25,080 bases of DNA from Lachnospiraceae bacterium UBA1201 (GCA_002309675.1 DBXX01000106.1:5216-30295); one strand, 5' to 3'; shown: positions 17,688-24,981, numbered from the stretch's first letter. Made by a program: numbers and translations. The notes: generated by a model from the sequence alone, not told the origin.

Positions 17688-18518
17688 TTATTTCACGGAC
17701 AATGTAACAACGGTCGAGTAGGTTTTCTGACCGTTGCCATCTGTTACTACGCAGCGGAACTGCCAGCCGTTAAGGCCTGCGGTCGTCGCTACCGTCAGGT
17801 TCGCGCTCTTCGCTCCGCTCTGCTCGGAGTTCGTCCACTCCGCGGAGGAATTTTTGCGCGACTGCCACCGGTACGTAAGTGTCGCCCGCCCCGTTGCTTT
17901 CACAGATAATACAACCTTCGTCCCTGCCTTTACGCTCCCTGCGGACGGCTGATTCGTGATCTTCGGCACGAGCGATACCGTCACGGGCTTTGAGTAGGCT
18001 TTCTGACCGTTACCGTCCGTAACCACGCAACGGAACTGCCAGCCGTGAAGACCCGCGGTCGTCGCTACCGAAAGGTTCGCGCTCTTCGCTCCGCTCTGCC
18101 CGGAGTTCGTCCACTCCGCGGAGGAATTCTTGCGTGACTGCCACTGATAGGTCAGTTTCGCCTTGCCGGTCGCAGTGATCGTATATGTGAGCGTATCACC
18201 GACTTCAACGGTCTTATTGGCCGGTTGGGTCGTGATCTTCGGAACCAGCGAAACGGTCACAGTGTTAGAGTAAGCCTTGCGGCCACTTTTTTCCGTAACC
18301 ACACAACGGAACTGCCAGCCGTGAAGTCCTGCGCTCGTGGCCACCGAAAGCGTTGCCGTCTTCGCTCCGCTCTGCCCGGAGTTCGTCCACTCCGCGGAGG
18401 AATTCTTGCGCGACTGCCACTGATATTGCAGCGCGCCGGCTCCGCTCGCATCGGCCGTGATCTTAAACGTCTCACCTACGGTGACCGATGCTCGTTCGGC
18501 ATGCGCAGTCACCTTCGG
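17688..18518 (-). repeat. Three tandem Ig-like repeats (classes A-B-C) in the esterase
   Basis: A at about 18243-18518, B at 17967-18242, C at 17688-17966. Openings are SVTVGETFKITAD (A), TVEVGDTLTYTIT (B) and SVKAGTKVVLSVK (C). The core shared segment is almost invariant at protein and DNA level with the six repeats of the downstream genes. Confidence 0.9.
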
Positions 18519-21050
18519 AGACGTGATCGCCACCAGCTTTAACCGTTTATTCGCCAGGTTGTTTTTATTATCAAACCGTATGGTCGGGTCATCTTTGCTG
18601 TTTATGAGCGCACTGACGCTCTTATACTTCGAAGCCTCGTACATCGCCAGACAAATGGTCGCATTCGAAGGAAGCGTCCCGTTGTGATCGAAGACAAACG
18701 TTTTCTGCTTTCCGTCTGTGAACGTACCCTTTTCGATCCGGATCGGACTTCCGAAGTTCGCCGTCTTCTTTCCGTTTGCATCCGTGATCTCCGCGCACAG
18801 ATACATATCGAAAAATGCCGGCGCAAGGCCTGTGTTTTTGATCGTCACAGCCAGTTTGTTATTCTTCCGGGCTGCATTGACCACCGTGAAATTATAGCCC
18901 AGGCGGTTGCACATCTCGTCGATGACCGCCTTCTGCTCGTTATAGAAACCATAGCTGCAGTTGCTGTCCTGATCCAGTGCAAAGATCGACAAATGGGAGA
19001 TCTCAATCGTTTCACGGAAACGCTGTGGAGTCCAGTTCACGAGGGAATAATTATTCTCACGGACGGTGTCCCGCATCCACGCATACGGCCAGTAGTTCTC
19101 ACCGATCACCGGCATATTCGCACGGTACGTCGGCACCAGGCTCCATTCCGCATTTCCGATAGAGATAAGGCCGTCGTCCCGTTTCGTGATGCCCAGCGAA
19201 AGCGCATACTCATAGATCGCGCCGCGCGCATTTGAAGGAAGCACGATGGTCGTCTTATTAAACGCGGCCGCATAACAGTCCAGCATATCCTTCTGGATCT
19301 CCAGCGAAGGCATGAATTCACCCACGGCAAATGAGTTGTGCCATTCCCCGAAATCCCCGAAAGGCCGGATGTCGATAAATTCTACCCTCGGGTCCCCGTC
19401 GTATTTCTTCGCCAATGCCACGGCGAAATCTTTGCACGCCTGCAGATAGACCGGATCATCCCACTTCGGAAACTCCACATATTTCGTAGGGTCGTTTTTC
19501 AGTTTTGCTTTATTTTTCTTCGCTCCGTTTGTGTAGACCCACTGCGGAACGTAATCTTCTTCTAAATACGATGAATACGGCATGATCCGTATTCCGTAAG
19601 TCAGCCCGTGTGCCTCGCACGCTTCGAGCATTCGGTCAATGACCGTCCAGTCGTAGTATCCCTGTCTCGGATTGAGTTCATTCCATTTCGGCGAGCCGGA
19701 AACGATCGTTACCACATCCCACGCCGCATTCTTCTTCGAACCGCCGATACCGTATTCAAAAGCGTCGCTGATCATGTAAGGTGTATAAGCCGTCATGACG
19801 AATCCTTTATGCGGATTCGCGATCGCCTCGCCGGAGGTTTCCGTGAGGTAGACCGCCGATGGGGCCGAGCCAAATTCATAAACGGGGTCACCGGGATCGA
19901 CAGGTGTCGTATCCGGGAAGAGCAATTCGCTCATCATCTTCGCCAGGATTTCGGCTCCCTTTGAATTCGGATGCAAACCTTCTGCATAGTATTCGACCTG
20001 CTCATAATACCGGTTGATCTCGAGGAACTCCAGCCACGGGCGGTACAGGTCGAGAACGCTGACCTGCTCCGTTTTGCCGATCTCGTCCAGTTCCTTTCCG
20101 AACCACTTATATTCAGGCAGCGGATATCCGTAGATGTCGTCGTTTTCTCCCTGCTGCTTCACCAGACAGACTGTCATACCTTTCGCTTTTGCACGACGGA
20201 TCACTTGCGTCATGTTGTCGATGTAGTTTGAAGGATCGATCGGGTCTCCGTTTTGCGAATGCTTCGTATACTCGTCGATATAATCATTGATGCCGACTGC
20301 GAGCACTAAGATATCGCCTTTTTTACCGTAATACTCCGCGGTCGGGAACGCAGAATTCTTCATTCCTTCCGCGCGAAGGCCGCTGATCGAGATATTTCGG
20401 ACATCATAAGAAGCCATGTCAACGTACTTACTCAAATACATTCCCCAGCCACGCTTAGAGGAAGCGGATGTATTATAGTACGTCGCCACGGTTGAATCAC
20501 CCGCAAGCCAGATCGTCGGTTTTGTCGTTGTTCCGGATGATACCTGTTCGATATCGATCGAGCAGAGCGAAAACTCGCTTCCCACTCCGGAAGTCGCATA
20601 AATGTTCAGTTGGCCGTCCGTTACGGGAATCGTAAACGAATCGACCGCATTATTTCCCTGTAAAAAGAACAGTTGGTTTACACCTTCTGCGCTTATGGTG
20701 GTCTTATTAACGTTTCCGGTCGTTACCGTGATCTTATATACACCTTTCGGCAGATCCACGCGTAAATTACCGTTACCGCCCTGAAAATGAATGGCGTCAC
20801 TTAATGCGCCCTGTCCCAAGGCTTCCACGTTTCTCGCCAGCTTTGTATCCCCTATGCCATATCCCTTTTTCGGATCGTATTTGTCAGTGGCGGAAACTCC
20901 GATGTATCCGGACGCCGTCCCCTTTCCGCCTAAGTCGAATTTCATACTGATAAGGCCGGTGTTTGTATCCGCACCCCTTATCTCCACGCTCACAAAACAA
21001 ACACCGAGTATGATCCCCAGCGCAACAACCAGTGCTGTTATTTGTTTCAT
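17688..21050 (-). CDS. Secreted SGNH esterase fused to a glycosidase-like/DUF4832 region and three Ig-like repeats
   Basis: An 1120-residue protein. A signal peptide (1-27) is followed by a beta-sandwich module (about 33-172, MKFDLGGKGTASGYIGV) typical of rhamnogalacturonan acetylesterase-like proteins. An SGNH hydrolase follows (about 177-380) with Ser186 (AGDST), Gly224 (SISGLRAEG), Asn255 (AVGINDY) and His360 (GLHPNSKG). The usual Asp three residues before the His is Glu357 here. Residues of about 395-830 resemble a TIM barrel plus a DUF4832-like beta domain (NPHKGFVM, FGDFGEWHNS with Glu569, PVIGENYWPY with Glu651, as in clan-A glycosidases). Ig-like repeats occupy 845-1120. Likely role: removing acetyl groups and cutting glycosidic bonds of an extracellular acidic polysaccharide (inference). 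It is the first gene of a three-gene operon, with GGGGGAC before the ATG. Confidence 0.85.
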   Translation of the reverse strand: MKQITALVVALGIILGVCFVSVEIRGADTNTGLISMKFDLGGKGTASGYIGVSATDKYDPKKGYGIGDTKLARNVEALGQGALSDAIHFQGGNGNLRVDLPKGVYKITVTTGNVNKTTISAEGVNQLFFLQGNNAVDSFTIPVTDGQLNIYATSGVGSEFSLCSIDIEQVSSGTTTKPTIWLAGDSTVATYYNTSASSKRGWGMYLSKYVDMASYDVRNISISGLRAEGMKNSAFPTAEYYGKKGDILVLAVGINDYIDEYTKHSQNGDPIDPSNYIDNMTQVIRRAKAKGMTVCLVKQQGENDDIYGYPLPEYKWFGKELDEIGKTEQVSVLDLYRPWLEFLEINRYYEQVEYYAEGLHPNSKGAEILAKMMSELLFPDTTPVDPGDPVYEFGSAPSAVYLTETSGEAIANPHKGFVMTAYTPYMISDAFEYGIGGSKKNAAWDVVTIVSGSPKWNELNPRQGYYDWTVIDRMLEACEAHGLTYGIRIMPYSSYLEEDYVPQWVYTNGAKKNKAKLKNDPTKYVEFPKWDDPVYLQACKDFAVALAKKYDGDPRVEFIDIRPFGDFGEWHNSFAVGEFMPSLEIQKDMLDCYAAAFNKTTIVLPSNARGAIYEYALSLGITKRDDGLISIGNAEWSLVPTYRANMPVIGENYWPYAWMRDTVRENNYSLVNWTPQRFRETIEISHLSIFALDQDSNCSYGFYNEQKAVIDEMCNRLGYNFTVVNAARKNNKLAVTIKNTGLAPAFFDMYLCAEITDANGKKTANFGSPIRIEKGTFTDGKQKTFVFDHNGTLPSNATICLAMYEASKYKSVSALINSKDDPTIRFDNKNNLANKRLKLVAITSPKVTAHAERASVTVGETFKITADASGAGALQYQWQSRKNSSAEWTNSGQSGAKTATLSVATSAGLHGWQFRCVVTEKSGRKAYSNTVTVSLVPKITTQPANKTVEVGDTLTYTITATGKAKLTYQWQSRKNSSAEWTNSGQSGAKSANLSVATTAGLHGWQFRCVVTDGNGQKAYSKPVTVSLVPKITNQPSAGSVKAGTKVVLSVKATGRATLTYRWQSRKNSSAEWTNSEQSGAKSANLTVATTAGLNGWQFRCVVTDGNGQKTYSTVVTLSVK

Positions 21051-21160
21051 GCTGTCCCCCCGTTATATTTGTCGAATAAAAAAAATGCACAAAAATAAGG
21101 ACTGCGAACAGTCTCCCTTTATGCATTCATTCATTCTTTTCAAATATATCCCGTAACTAA

Positions 21161-21189
21161 ATTATATACATTTCAGGGGGTAAAATCAA
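21161..21189 (-). promoter_or_regulatory. Sigma-A-type promoter of the secreted-protein operon
   Basis: On the minus strand TTGATT (21184-21189) and TATAAT (21161-21166) are 17 bp apart. This gives a 5' leader of about 100 nt before the esterase ATG at 21050. No further strong promoter was seen in the two short gaps between the three genes, which supports one transcript. Confidence 0.78.
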
Positions 21190-21259
21190 CACGTGGAGCC
21201 CTACGTATACGGGTCTAACTCTACATTTGCCAAAAGAGCAAAATAAGCTAATAAAAACC

Positions 21260-21296
21260 ATCCCAGGTGACGGCTGAAGAAGCCGTCGCCTGGGAT
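21260..21296 (-). terminator. Intrinsic terminator after enolase
   Basis: Sixteen-bp arms (21260-21275 and 21281-21296) with a single G-U pair and 5-nt loop, 7 bp past the enolase stop codon. The minus strand continues GGTTTTTATT, a clear U-tract. Confidence 0.9.
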
Positions 21297-21303
21297 CTCC
21301 GGT

Positions 21304-22605
21304 TTATTTCTTTACGTTAAATGCTTTCATTCCGGGATATACAGCTGCGTCACCGAGCTGCTCCTCGATACGAAGAAGCTGGTTGTACTTCGCCACACGT
21401 TCGGAGCGGGAAGGTGCGCCCGTCTTGATCTGGCGTGTATTTAATGCAACCGCCAGGTCCGCGATGGTCGTGTCCGCCGTTTCACCGGAACGATGCGAAG
21501 AGATCGCTGTGTAGCCGTTCTTATTCGCGAGTTTGATCGCATCGAGTGTCTCCGAAACGGAACCGATCTGATTAAGCTTGATCAGGATCGAGTTGGCGGC
21601 GCCGTTTTCGATACCCTTAGACAGTCGCTCCGTGTTGGTAACGAAGAGATCATCGCCCACCAACTGTACTTTATGGCCGATCTTTGCCGTCATCTTCTTC
21701 CAGCCTTCCCAGTCCTCTTCATCCAATCCATCCTCAATGGAGATGATCGGGTACTTATCGATCAATGCTTCCCAGTGAGCGATCAGCTCGTCTGTGGTGA
21801 AATCCTTACCTGACTTCGGCTGATGATAGAAGCCTTTACCTTTCTCGCTCTTCCACTCGGAGGCTGCGGCATCCATCGCGATCATGAAATCCTTTCCGGG
21901 CTCAAAGCCTGCTGCTTTGATCGCCTCGAGGATCTTCTCGATCGCCTCCTCATCGCTCTTTAGCGTGTTGGGAGCGAAACCGCCCTCATCGCCTACCGCC
22001 GTTACGTCATTCATCTTTTTGATCAATGCTTTAAGGTTGTGGAACACTTCCGCGCACCAACGCAATGCTTCCTTGAAGGAAGGCGCACCAACCGGCATGA
22101 TCATGAACTCCTGTGTATCGACTGCACTATCCGCATGGGCACCGCCGTTAAGGATATTCATCATGGGAACCGGGAGGTCGGTCGCCTGTGCTCCGCCTAA
22201 GAAACGATAGAGCGGAATATCCAGCGCTGCAGCCGCTGCTCTTGCAACCGCGATCGAAACCGCGAGGATAGCATTTGCGCCGAGGTTCGACTTATCCTTC
22301 GTTCCATCCAATTTTATCATCACGCGGTCTACCGCATAGGTGTCCGAAGCATCCATTCCGGTGATCGCTTCTGCGATCGGTCCATTGATGTTTTCAACTG
22401 CCTTTGTCACACCCTTTCCGAGGTATCGGCTCTTATCTCCGTCACGCAGTTCCAATGCCTCAAATTCGCCGGTCGAAGCACCGGAAGGCGCTGTTCCTCT
22501 GGCTACGGTACCGTCCACCAGAGTAACCTCTGCCTCCACCGTCGGATTTCCTCTCGAATCCAAAATCTCTCTGCCGACTACTTTTTCGATCTCAAGATAA
22601 TTCAT
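21304..22605 (-). CDS. eno: Enolase (phosphopyruvate hydratase)
   Basis: A 433-residue glycolytic enzyme that interconverts 2-phosphoglycerate and phosphoenolpyruvate. Family marks include REILDSRGNPTVEAEV near the N-terminus, GASTGEFEALELRDGD, LNGGAHADSAVDTQEFMI, the metal site region SIEDGLDEEDWEGW, LVGDDLFVTN, LIKLNQIGSVSETLDAI and SHRSGETADTTIADLAVA. The start at 22605 (MNYLEIEKVVGRE) has AAAGGA upstream and gives the usual length; an ATG at 22641 adds 12 residues of no family similarity and sits inside the leader stem. It is transcribed alone from a consensus promoter through a roughly 100-nt structured leader, and ends at a strong terminator. Confidence 0.97.
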   Translation of the reverse strand: MNYLEIEKVVGREILDSRGNPTVEAEVTLVDGTVARGTAPSGASTGEFEALELRDGDKSRYLGKGVTKAVENINGPIAEAITGMDASDTYAVDRVMIKLDGTKDKSNLGANAILAVSIAVARAAAAALDIPLYRFLGGAQATDLPVPMMNILNGGAHADSAVDTQEFMIMPVGAPSFKEALRWCAEVFHNLKALIKKMNDVTAVGDEGGFAPNTLKSDEEAIEKILEAIKAAGFEPGKDFMIAMDAAASEWKSEKGKGFYHQPKSGKDFTTDELIAHWEALIDKYPIISIEDGLDEEDWEGWKKMTAKIGHKVQLVGDDLFVTNTERLSKGIENGAANSILIKLNQIGSVSETLDAIKLANKNGYTAISSHRSGETADTTIADLAVALNTRQIKTGAPSRSERVAKYNQLLRIEEQLGDAAVYPGMKAFNVKK

Positions 22606-22631
22606 TTCTTCTCGTCCTTTCTTTTCAGTAA

Positions 22632-22676
22632 TTACCGACACCCCGCAGTACCATCGGGACTTCGAGGCATCGGTAA
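22632..22676 (-). ncRNA. Structured RNA leader of the enolase transcript
   Basis: Eleven-bp stem between 22632-22642 and 22666-22676 in the 5' leader of eno. Two of the pairs are G-U on the minus (sense) strand and would be C-A mismatches on the other strand, which favours function as RNA in the enolase transcript. The loop of 23 nt contains CCCG and CGGG that could form a competing hairpin. It does not match a riboswitch class that I recognise. Confidence 0.5.
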
Positions 22677-22688
22677 GTGGTTCACGCT

Positions 22689-22741
22689 AGTTAGCACATG
22701 CTAACTCCGTTCATTATATTCCAACTTCTATCTCTTGTCAA
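22689..22741 (-). promoter_or_regulatory. Consensus enolase promoter with start-site palindrome
   Basis: On the minus strand TTGACA (22736-22741) and TATAAT (22713-22718) match consensus exactly with 17-bp spacing. The presumed transcription start (near 22706) falls at the edge of a perfect palindrome AGTTAGCA-CA-TGCTAACT (22689-22706, 8-bp arms). Placement over the start site suggests a repressor site. It is not the CIRCE, cre or Rex pattern. Confidence 0.8.
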
Positions 22742-22812
22742 TTACTTTCCGAATTGTTTGTTACTTATTTCACAGGCCCCGGCACAGCCCCGACATTTCC
22801 CGGTAAAGCAAA

Positions 22813-22838
22813 AGGAGAACGGCAGATACCGTTCTCCT
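22813..22838 (-). terminator. Terminator after the Ig-repeat remnant, now serving the HD operon
   Basis: Perfect 10-bp arms AGGAGAACGG / CCGTTCTCCT with a 6-nt loop, followed on the minus strand by TTTTGCTTT. It lies 12 bp past the remnant's stop codon and is the first terminator after the HD-domain gene. Confidence 0.8.
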
Positions 22839-22850
22839 CGTTTTTCATTC

Positions 22851-22973
22851 TTATTTCACGGACAATGTAACCACGTCCGAGTAAGACTTCTGTCCGTTCG
22901 CATCCGTGACCACGCAGCGGAACTGCCAGCCATGCAATCCTGCAGTTGCAGCGACGGAAAGTGTGTTTGTCTC
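22851..22973 (-). pseudogene. 3' remnant of a fourth secreted Ig-repeat gene
   Basis: The minus strand encodes TLSVAATAGLHGWQFRCVVT, continuing as DANGQKSYSDVVTLSVK and a stop. This is the last third of the same Ig-like repeat found in the three large secreted proteins and is class C (terminal) by its ending TLSVK. Similarity stops abruptly at about 22973, within the position corresponding to AKTxTLSV, and the sequence then runs into the end of the HD-domain gene. No signal peptide, start codon context or ribosome-binding site belongs to it; an open frame to 23063 exists only by reading out of frame through the HD gene. It is best explained as the surviving 3' end of a deleted paralogue, with its terminator retained. 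Confidence 0.85.
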
Positions 22974-23013
22974 CCTAATGTTTTTTATCTTCGTTTCCGG
23001 GCCTTCTGCCCGT

Positions 23014-23619
23014 TTACCTGCTTTCGGAAAGGCCTTCGATCTCTGCCTGGATCCGGTCTTCATTTTCCGCCATGGCCTGCAATGTCATGGTCAGGAGCCG
23101 GTCCAGTTCCCAACCCAACTGCTCCGCGCCGCGCTCAATGACCTCGCGGGAGCATCCGGCCGCAAAGCCTTTGCTCTTATATTTCTTTTTGAGGGATTTC
23201 AGTTCCATATCCTTCGTGCTTTTGGATGGCCGCATCAGCGCTGCTGCCCAGATCAGGCCGGTGAGTTCATCTGCCGCGAAGAGGACCTTCTCCATTTCAC
23301 GAACCGGTTCCACATCGATCGTCACGCCGTTTCCGACGGTGATGCCGTAACCATGCGAACAAACGGCATGGATCATATCCTCCTCGACGCCGCCTGCCCT
23401 GAGCAGTTCCGGTGCCCTCAGGCAGTGCTCATCCGGGTACAGTTCGAAATCGATGTCGTGCAGAAGGCCTACCATCCCCCAATATCCTGCCTCGTCTCCG
23501 TAGCCGAGTTCCCTGGAATACCACTCCATGACCGCCTCGACCGTCAGCGCATGCTGGATGTGAAACGGATCCTTGTTATATTTCATCAAAAGTTCCAATG
23601 CTTCCTCACGTGTTAACAT
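23014..23619 (-). CDS. HD-domain phosphohydrolase family protein
   Basis: A 201-residue cytoplasmic protein with HD-superfamily marks: His23, the His54-Asp55 pair in GLLHDIDFE, His84 and His89, and Asp117 in AADELTG, the expected H...HD...D metal set. Family members hydrolyse phosphomonoesters or nucleotides using a divalent metal; the substrate is not evident. The C-terminal 60 residues are helical and charged (KSLKKKYKSKGFA, AMAENEDRIQAEIEG). Its ATG overlaps the last 7 bases of the four-cysteine gene upstream, implying coupled translation. Its stop codon lies 40 bp before the breakpoint of the Ig-repeat remnant. Confidence 0.85.
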   Translation of the reverse strand: MLTREEALELLMKYNKDPFHIQHALTVEAVMEWYSRELGYGDEAGYWGMVGLLHDIDFELYPDEHCLRAPELLRAGGVEEDMIHAVCSHGYGITVGNGVTIDVEPVREMEKVLFAADELTGLIWAAALMRPSKSTKDMELKSLKKKYKSKGFAAGCSREVIERGAEQLGWELDRLLTMTLQAMAENEDRIQAEIEGLSESR

Positions 23620-23846
23620 AGTTCTTCGTCACCTGTTCCTTTTTTTCCTCTCTGAAAGCCTTCGTTAATCTCCTGAAAGGATCGTTTACCGATGATATAA
23701 TCGTCGTATACATACTCCGGATCCTTCCCATGAAATACCGCGCAAAACCCACACATATCACAGTCGGAGATGCAGGGAAACCGCTTCTTTATATACTCCC
23801 TGCGTTCGGAAACGGTCGATGTTGCTATGTTTGGTGCTTCACTCAT
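23613..23846 (-). CDS. Small four-cysteine protein of unknown function
   Basis: A 77-residue soluble protein with a compact cysteine cluster, Cys25, Cys29, Cys32 and Cys35 (FPCISDCDMCGFCAVF, spacing C-x3-C-x2-C-x2-C), plus one C-terminal Cys. The spacing suits an iron-sulfur or zinc site, but I do not recognise a defined family and assign no function. The AGGAGG site before the ATG at 23846 is strong, and the overlap with the HD-domain gene indicates a two-gene operon, so the two products may act together (inference). Confidence 0.8.
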   Translation of the reverse strand: MSEAPNIATSTVSERREYIKKRFPCISDCDMCGFCAVFHGKDPEYVYDDYIIGKRSFQEINEGFQRGKKGTGDEELC

Positions 23847-23935
23847 ATTCGTTTCCTCCTACTTCCATTCTGCCGGTGAAAAGGCCTTGTTGTTCATATC
23901 ATAAATACTATATCACAAATGGCCCGATAGGAAAA

Positions 23936-23981
23936 GCACCTGAGGCCCGCAGATAAAAATGTATCTGAAGGCCTCAGGTGC
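23936..23981 (-). terminator. Intrinsic terminator after the XRE-type regulator
   Basis: Twelve-bp arms GCACCTGAGGCC / GGCCTCAGGTGC (23936-23947 and 23970-23981) with a further AGATA/TATCT pairing inside, 6 bp past the stop codon. The minus strand continues TTTTCC. Confidence 0.85.
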
Positions 23982-23987
23982 ACGTTG

Positions 23988-24875
23988 TTATACGTTCTTT
24001 ATCATATCCAGTAGTCTTTCCTCTGCTCCGCCAAATGCCGTGATCTTCGCCTCGGTGTCCAGTACCATGCCATCGATCCACAGATCCACACGCTTAGGAT
24101 CCAGCACCGCGTGAAACCCCTTAAGGATTCCGCATATCTGCGCGGCCTTCCGAACCTTTTCTTCAGGAGTCCCTTCGCCGCAGAACCAGAGTTCCTTCGA
24201 AAGCTTGTTTAACGCAAAGCGCACCAGTTCATCCGTGTTTTTTCGTAATGCATCTGCAAATTCCGGGCTGTCCTTCGCGAAAAGCTGCTCCGTCTTCTGA
24301 CCCGCCGTCTGGTACCAGTCCGGAAGCTGTTCCCGGTACAGCATGGCCGCGTCTTCGGTCTGCCCCTGTGCGTGGAGGATCTTTCCTTTCATCACATAGG
24401 CATCCGCCCGAATGAAGCTGTCCTTGCATCCGTCCAGAATCCGGTCTGTGATCTTCTCCAGCTCCTCTGCATGCATTAAAACCACCTCGGGATCATTGTC
24501 CGCGTAGCCCCCGATCCGGTCCCACATATAGAGTTCCATAACTTCGAAATCATTCGGATACTTCTTATAGGCGGCTTTCGACAGCGCCAGACACTTCTTC
24601 TGATCGTAACGCTCTGCTGCCTCCGTGTGTTCCTGAACAAACGCGCGAATCTCCCGCTGAACCTTCGCAGCATCGTAGCTCATCAGTTCATCGATCGAGA
24701 CCTGAAAAAAATATGCCAGGCCCGGAAGCAGTGAGATATCGGGCATGGTCTCGTTTCTCTCCCACTTGCTGACTGCAACTGCGGAAACGCCCACCGTTTC
24801 GGCCAACTGCTCCTGTGTGACGCCCTTTTGCAGGCGCATCCGTTTAATATTCTCACCGATCAATATACGATCCAT
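23988..24875 (-). CDS. XRE-family transcriptional regulator with helical C-terminal domain
   Basis: A 295-residue protein with an N-terminal Cro/CI-type helix-turn-helix (about 8-62: IGENIKRMRLQKGVTQEQLA, then VSAVAVSKWERNETMPD). The remaining 230 residues are predicted helical and may form a TPR-like sensor or peptide-binding domain; no enzymatic motif was seen. The start at 24875 gives the usual N-terminus (MDRILIGENI) with AAAGGA upstream; the longer frame from 24926 would begin within the -10 region. It is monocistronic, with an extended -10 promoter and a palindrome upstream. The target is unknown and could be itself or the neighbouring operon. Confidence 0.88.
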   Translation of the reverse strand: MDRILIGENIKRMRLQKGVTQEQLAETVGVSAVAVSKWERNETMPDISLLPGLAYFFQVSIDELMSYDAAKVQREIRAFVQEHTEAAERYDQKKCLALSKAAYKKYPNDFEVMELYMWDRIGGYADNDPEVVLMHAEELEKITDRILDGCKDSFIRADAYVMKGKILHAQGQTEDAAMLYREQLPDWYQTAGQKTEQLFAKDSPEFADALRKNTDELVRFALNKLSKELWFCGEGTPEEKVRKAAQICGILKGFHAVLDPKRVDLWIDGMVLDTEAKITAFGGAEERLLDMIKNV

Positions 24876-24916
24876 AATCAAATCCGTCCTTTCCTGTTTA
24901 TCGACGTCGTGATTAC

Positions 24917-24925
24917 AGTATAGCA
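24917..24925 (-). promoter_or_regulatory. Extended -10 promoter of the XRE-type gene
   Basis: On the minus strand TGCTATACT matches the extended -10 form (TGnTATAAT, one mismatch). No good -35 lies 17 bp upstream, as is common for extended -10 promoters. The start site would lie about 35 bp before the ATG at 24875. Confidence 0.6.
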
Positions 24926-24966
24926 TATCCAGGTGATTTTGGAAGATAACAAGCCGCGGGTGTACC

Positions 24967-24981
24967 TTAACCGTCGGTTAA
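24967..24981 (-). promoter_or_regulatory. Palindrome upstream of the XRE-type promoter
   Basis: Perfect palindrome TTAACCG-T-CGGTTAA, with a third related half-site (AACGGTT on the minus strand, near 24990-24996). It lies about 45 bp upstream of the -10, a place for an activator or for autoregulation, or it may belong to the gene to the right. Confidence 0.45.

Noticed and set aside
11442..18518. Nine similar units considered as a CRISPR-like or transposon repeat array
   Set aside because: The units are about 276 bp, in frame and protein-coding; they are Ig-like domain repeats, not spacer-separated or mobile repeats.
22689..22706. Palindrome TTAGCA...TGCTAA considered as a CIRCE (HrcA) element
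   Set aside because: CIRCE is TTAGCACTC with a 9-nt spacer to GAGTGCTAA; here the spacer is 2 nt and the inner bases differ.
22851..23063. A complete 70-residue small gene
   Set aside because: Its first half is the HD gene read out of frame, with no ribosome-binding site; only the 3' part is homologous to the Ig repeats, so it is treated as a remnant.
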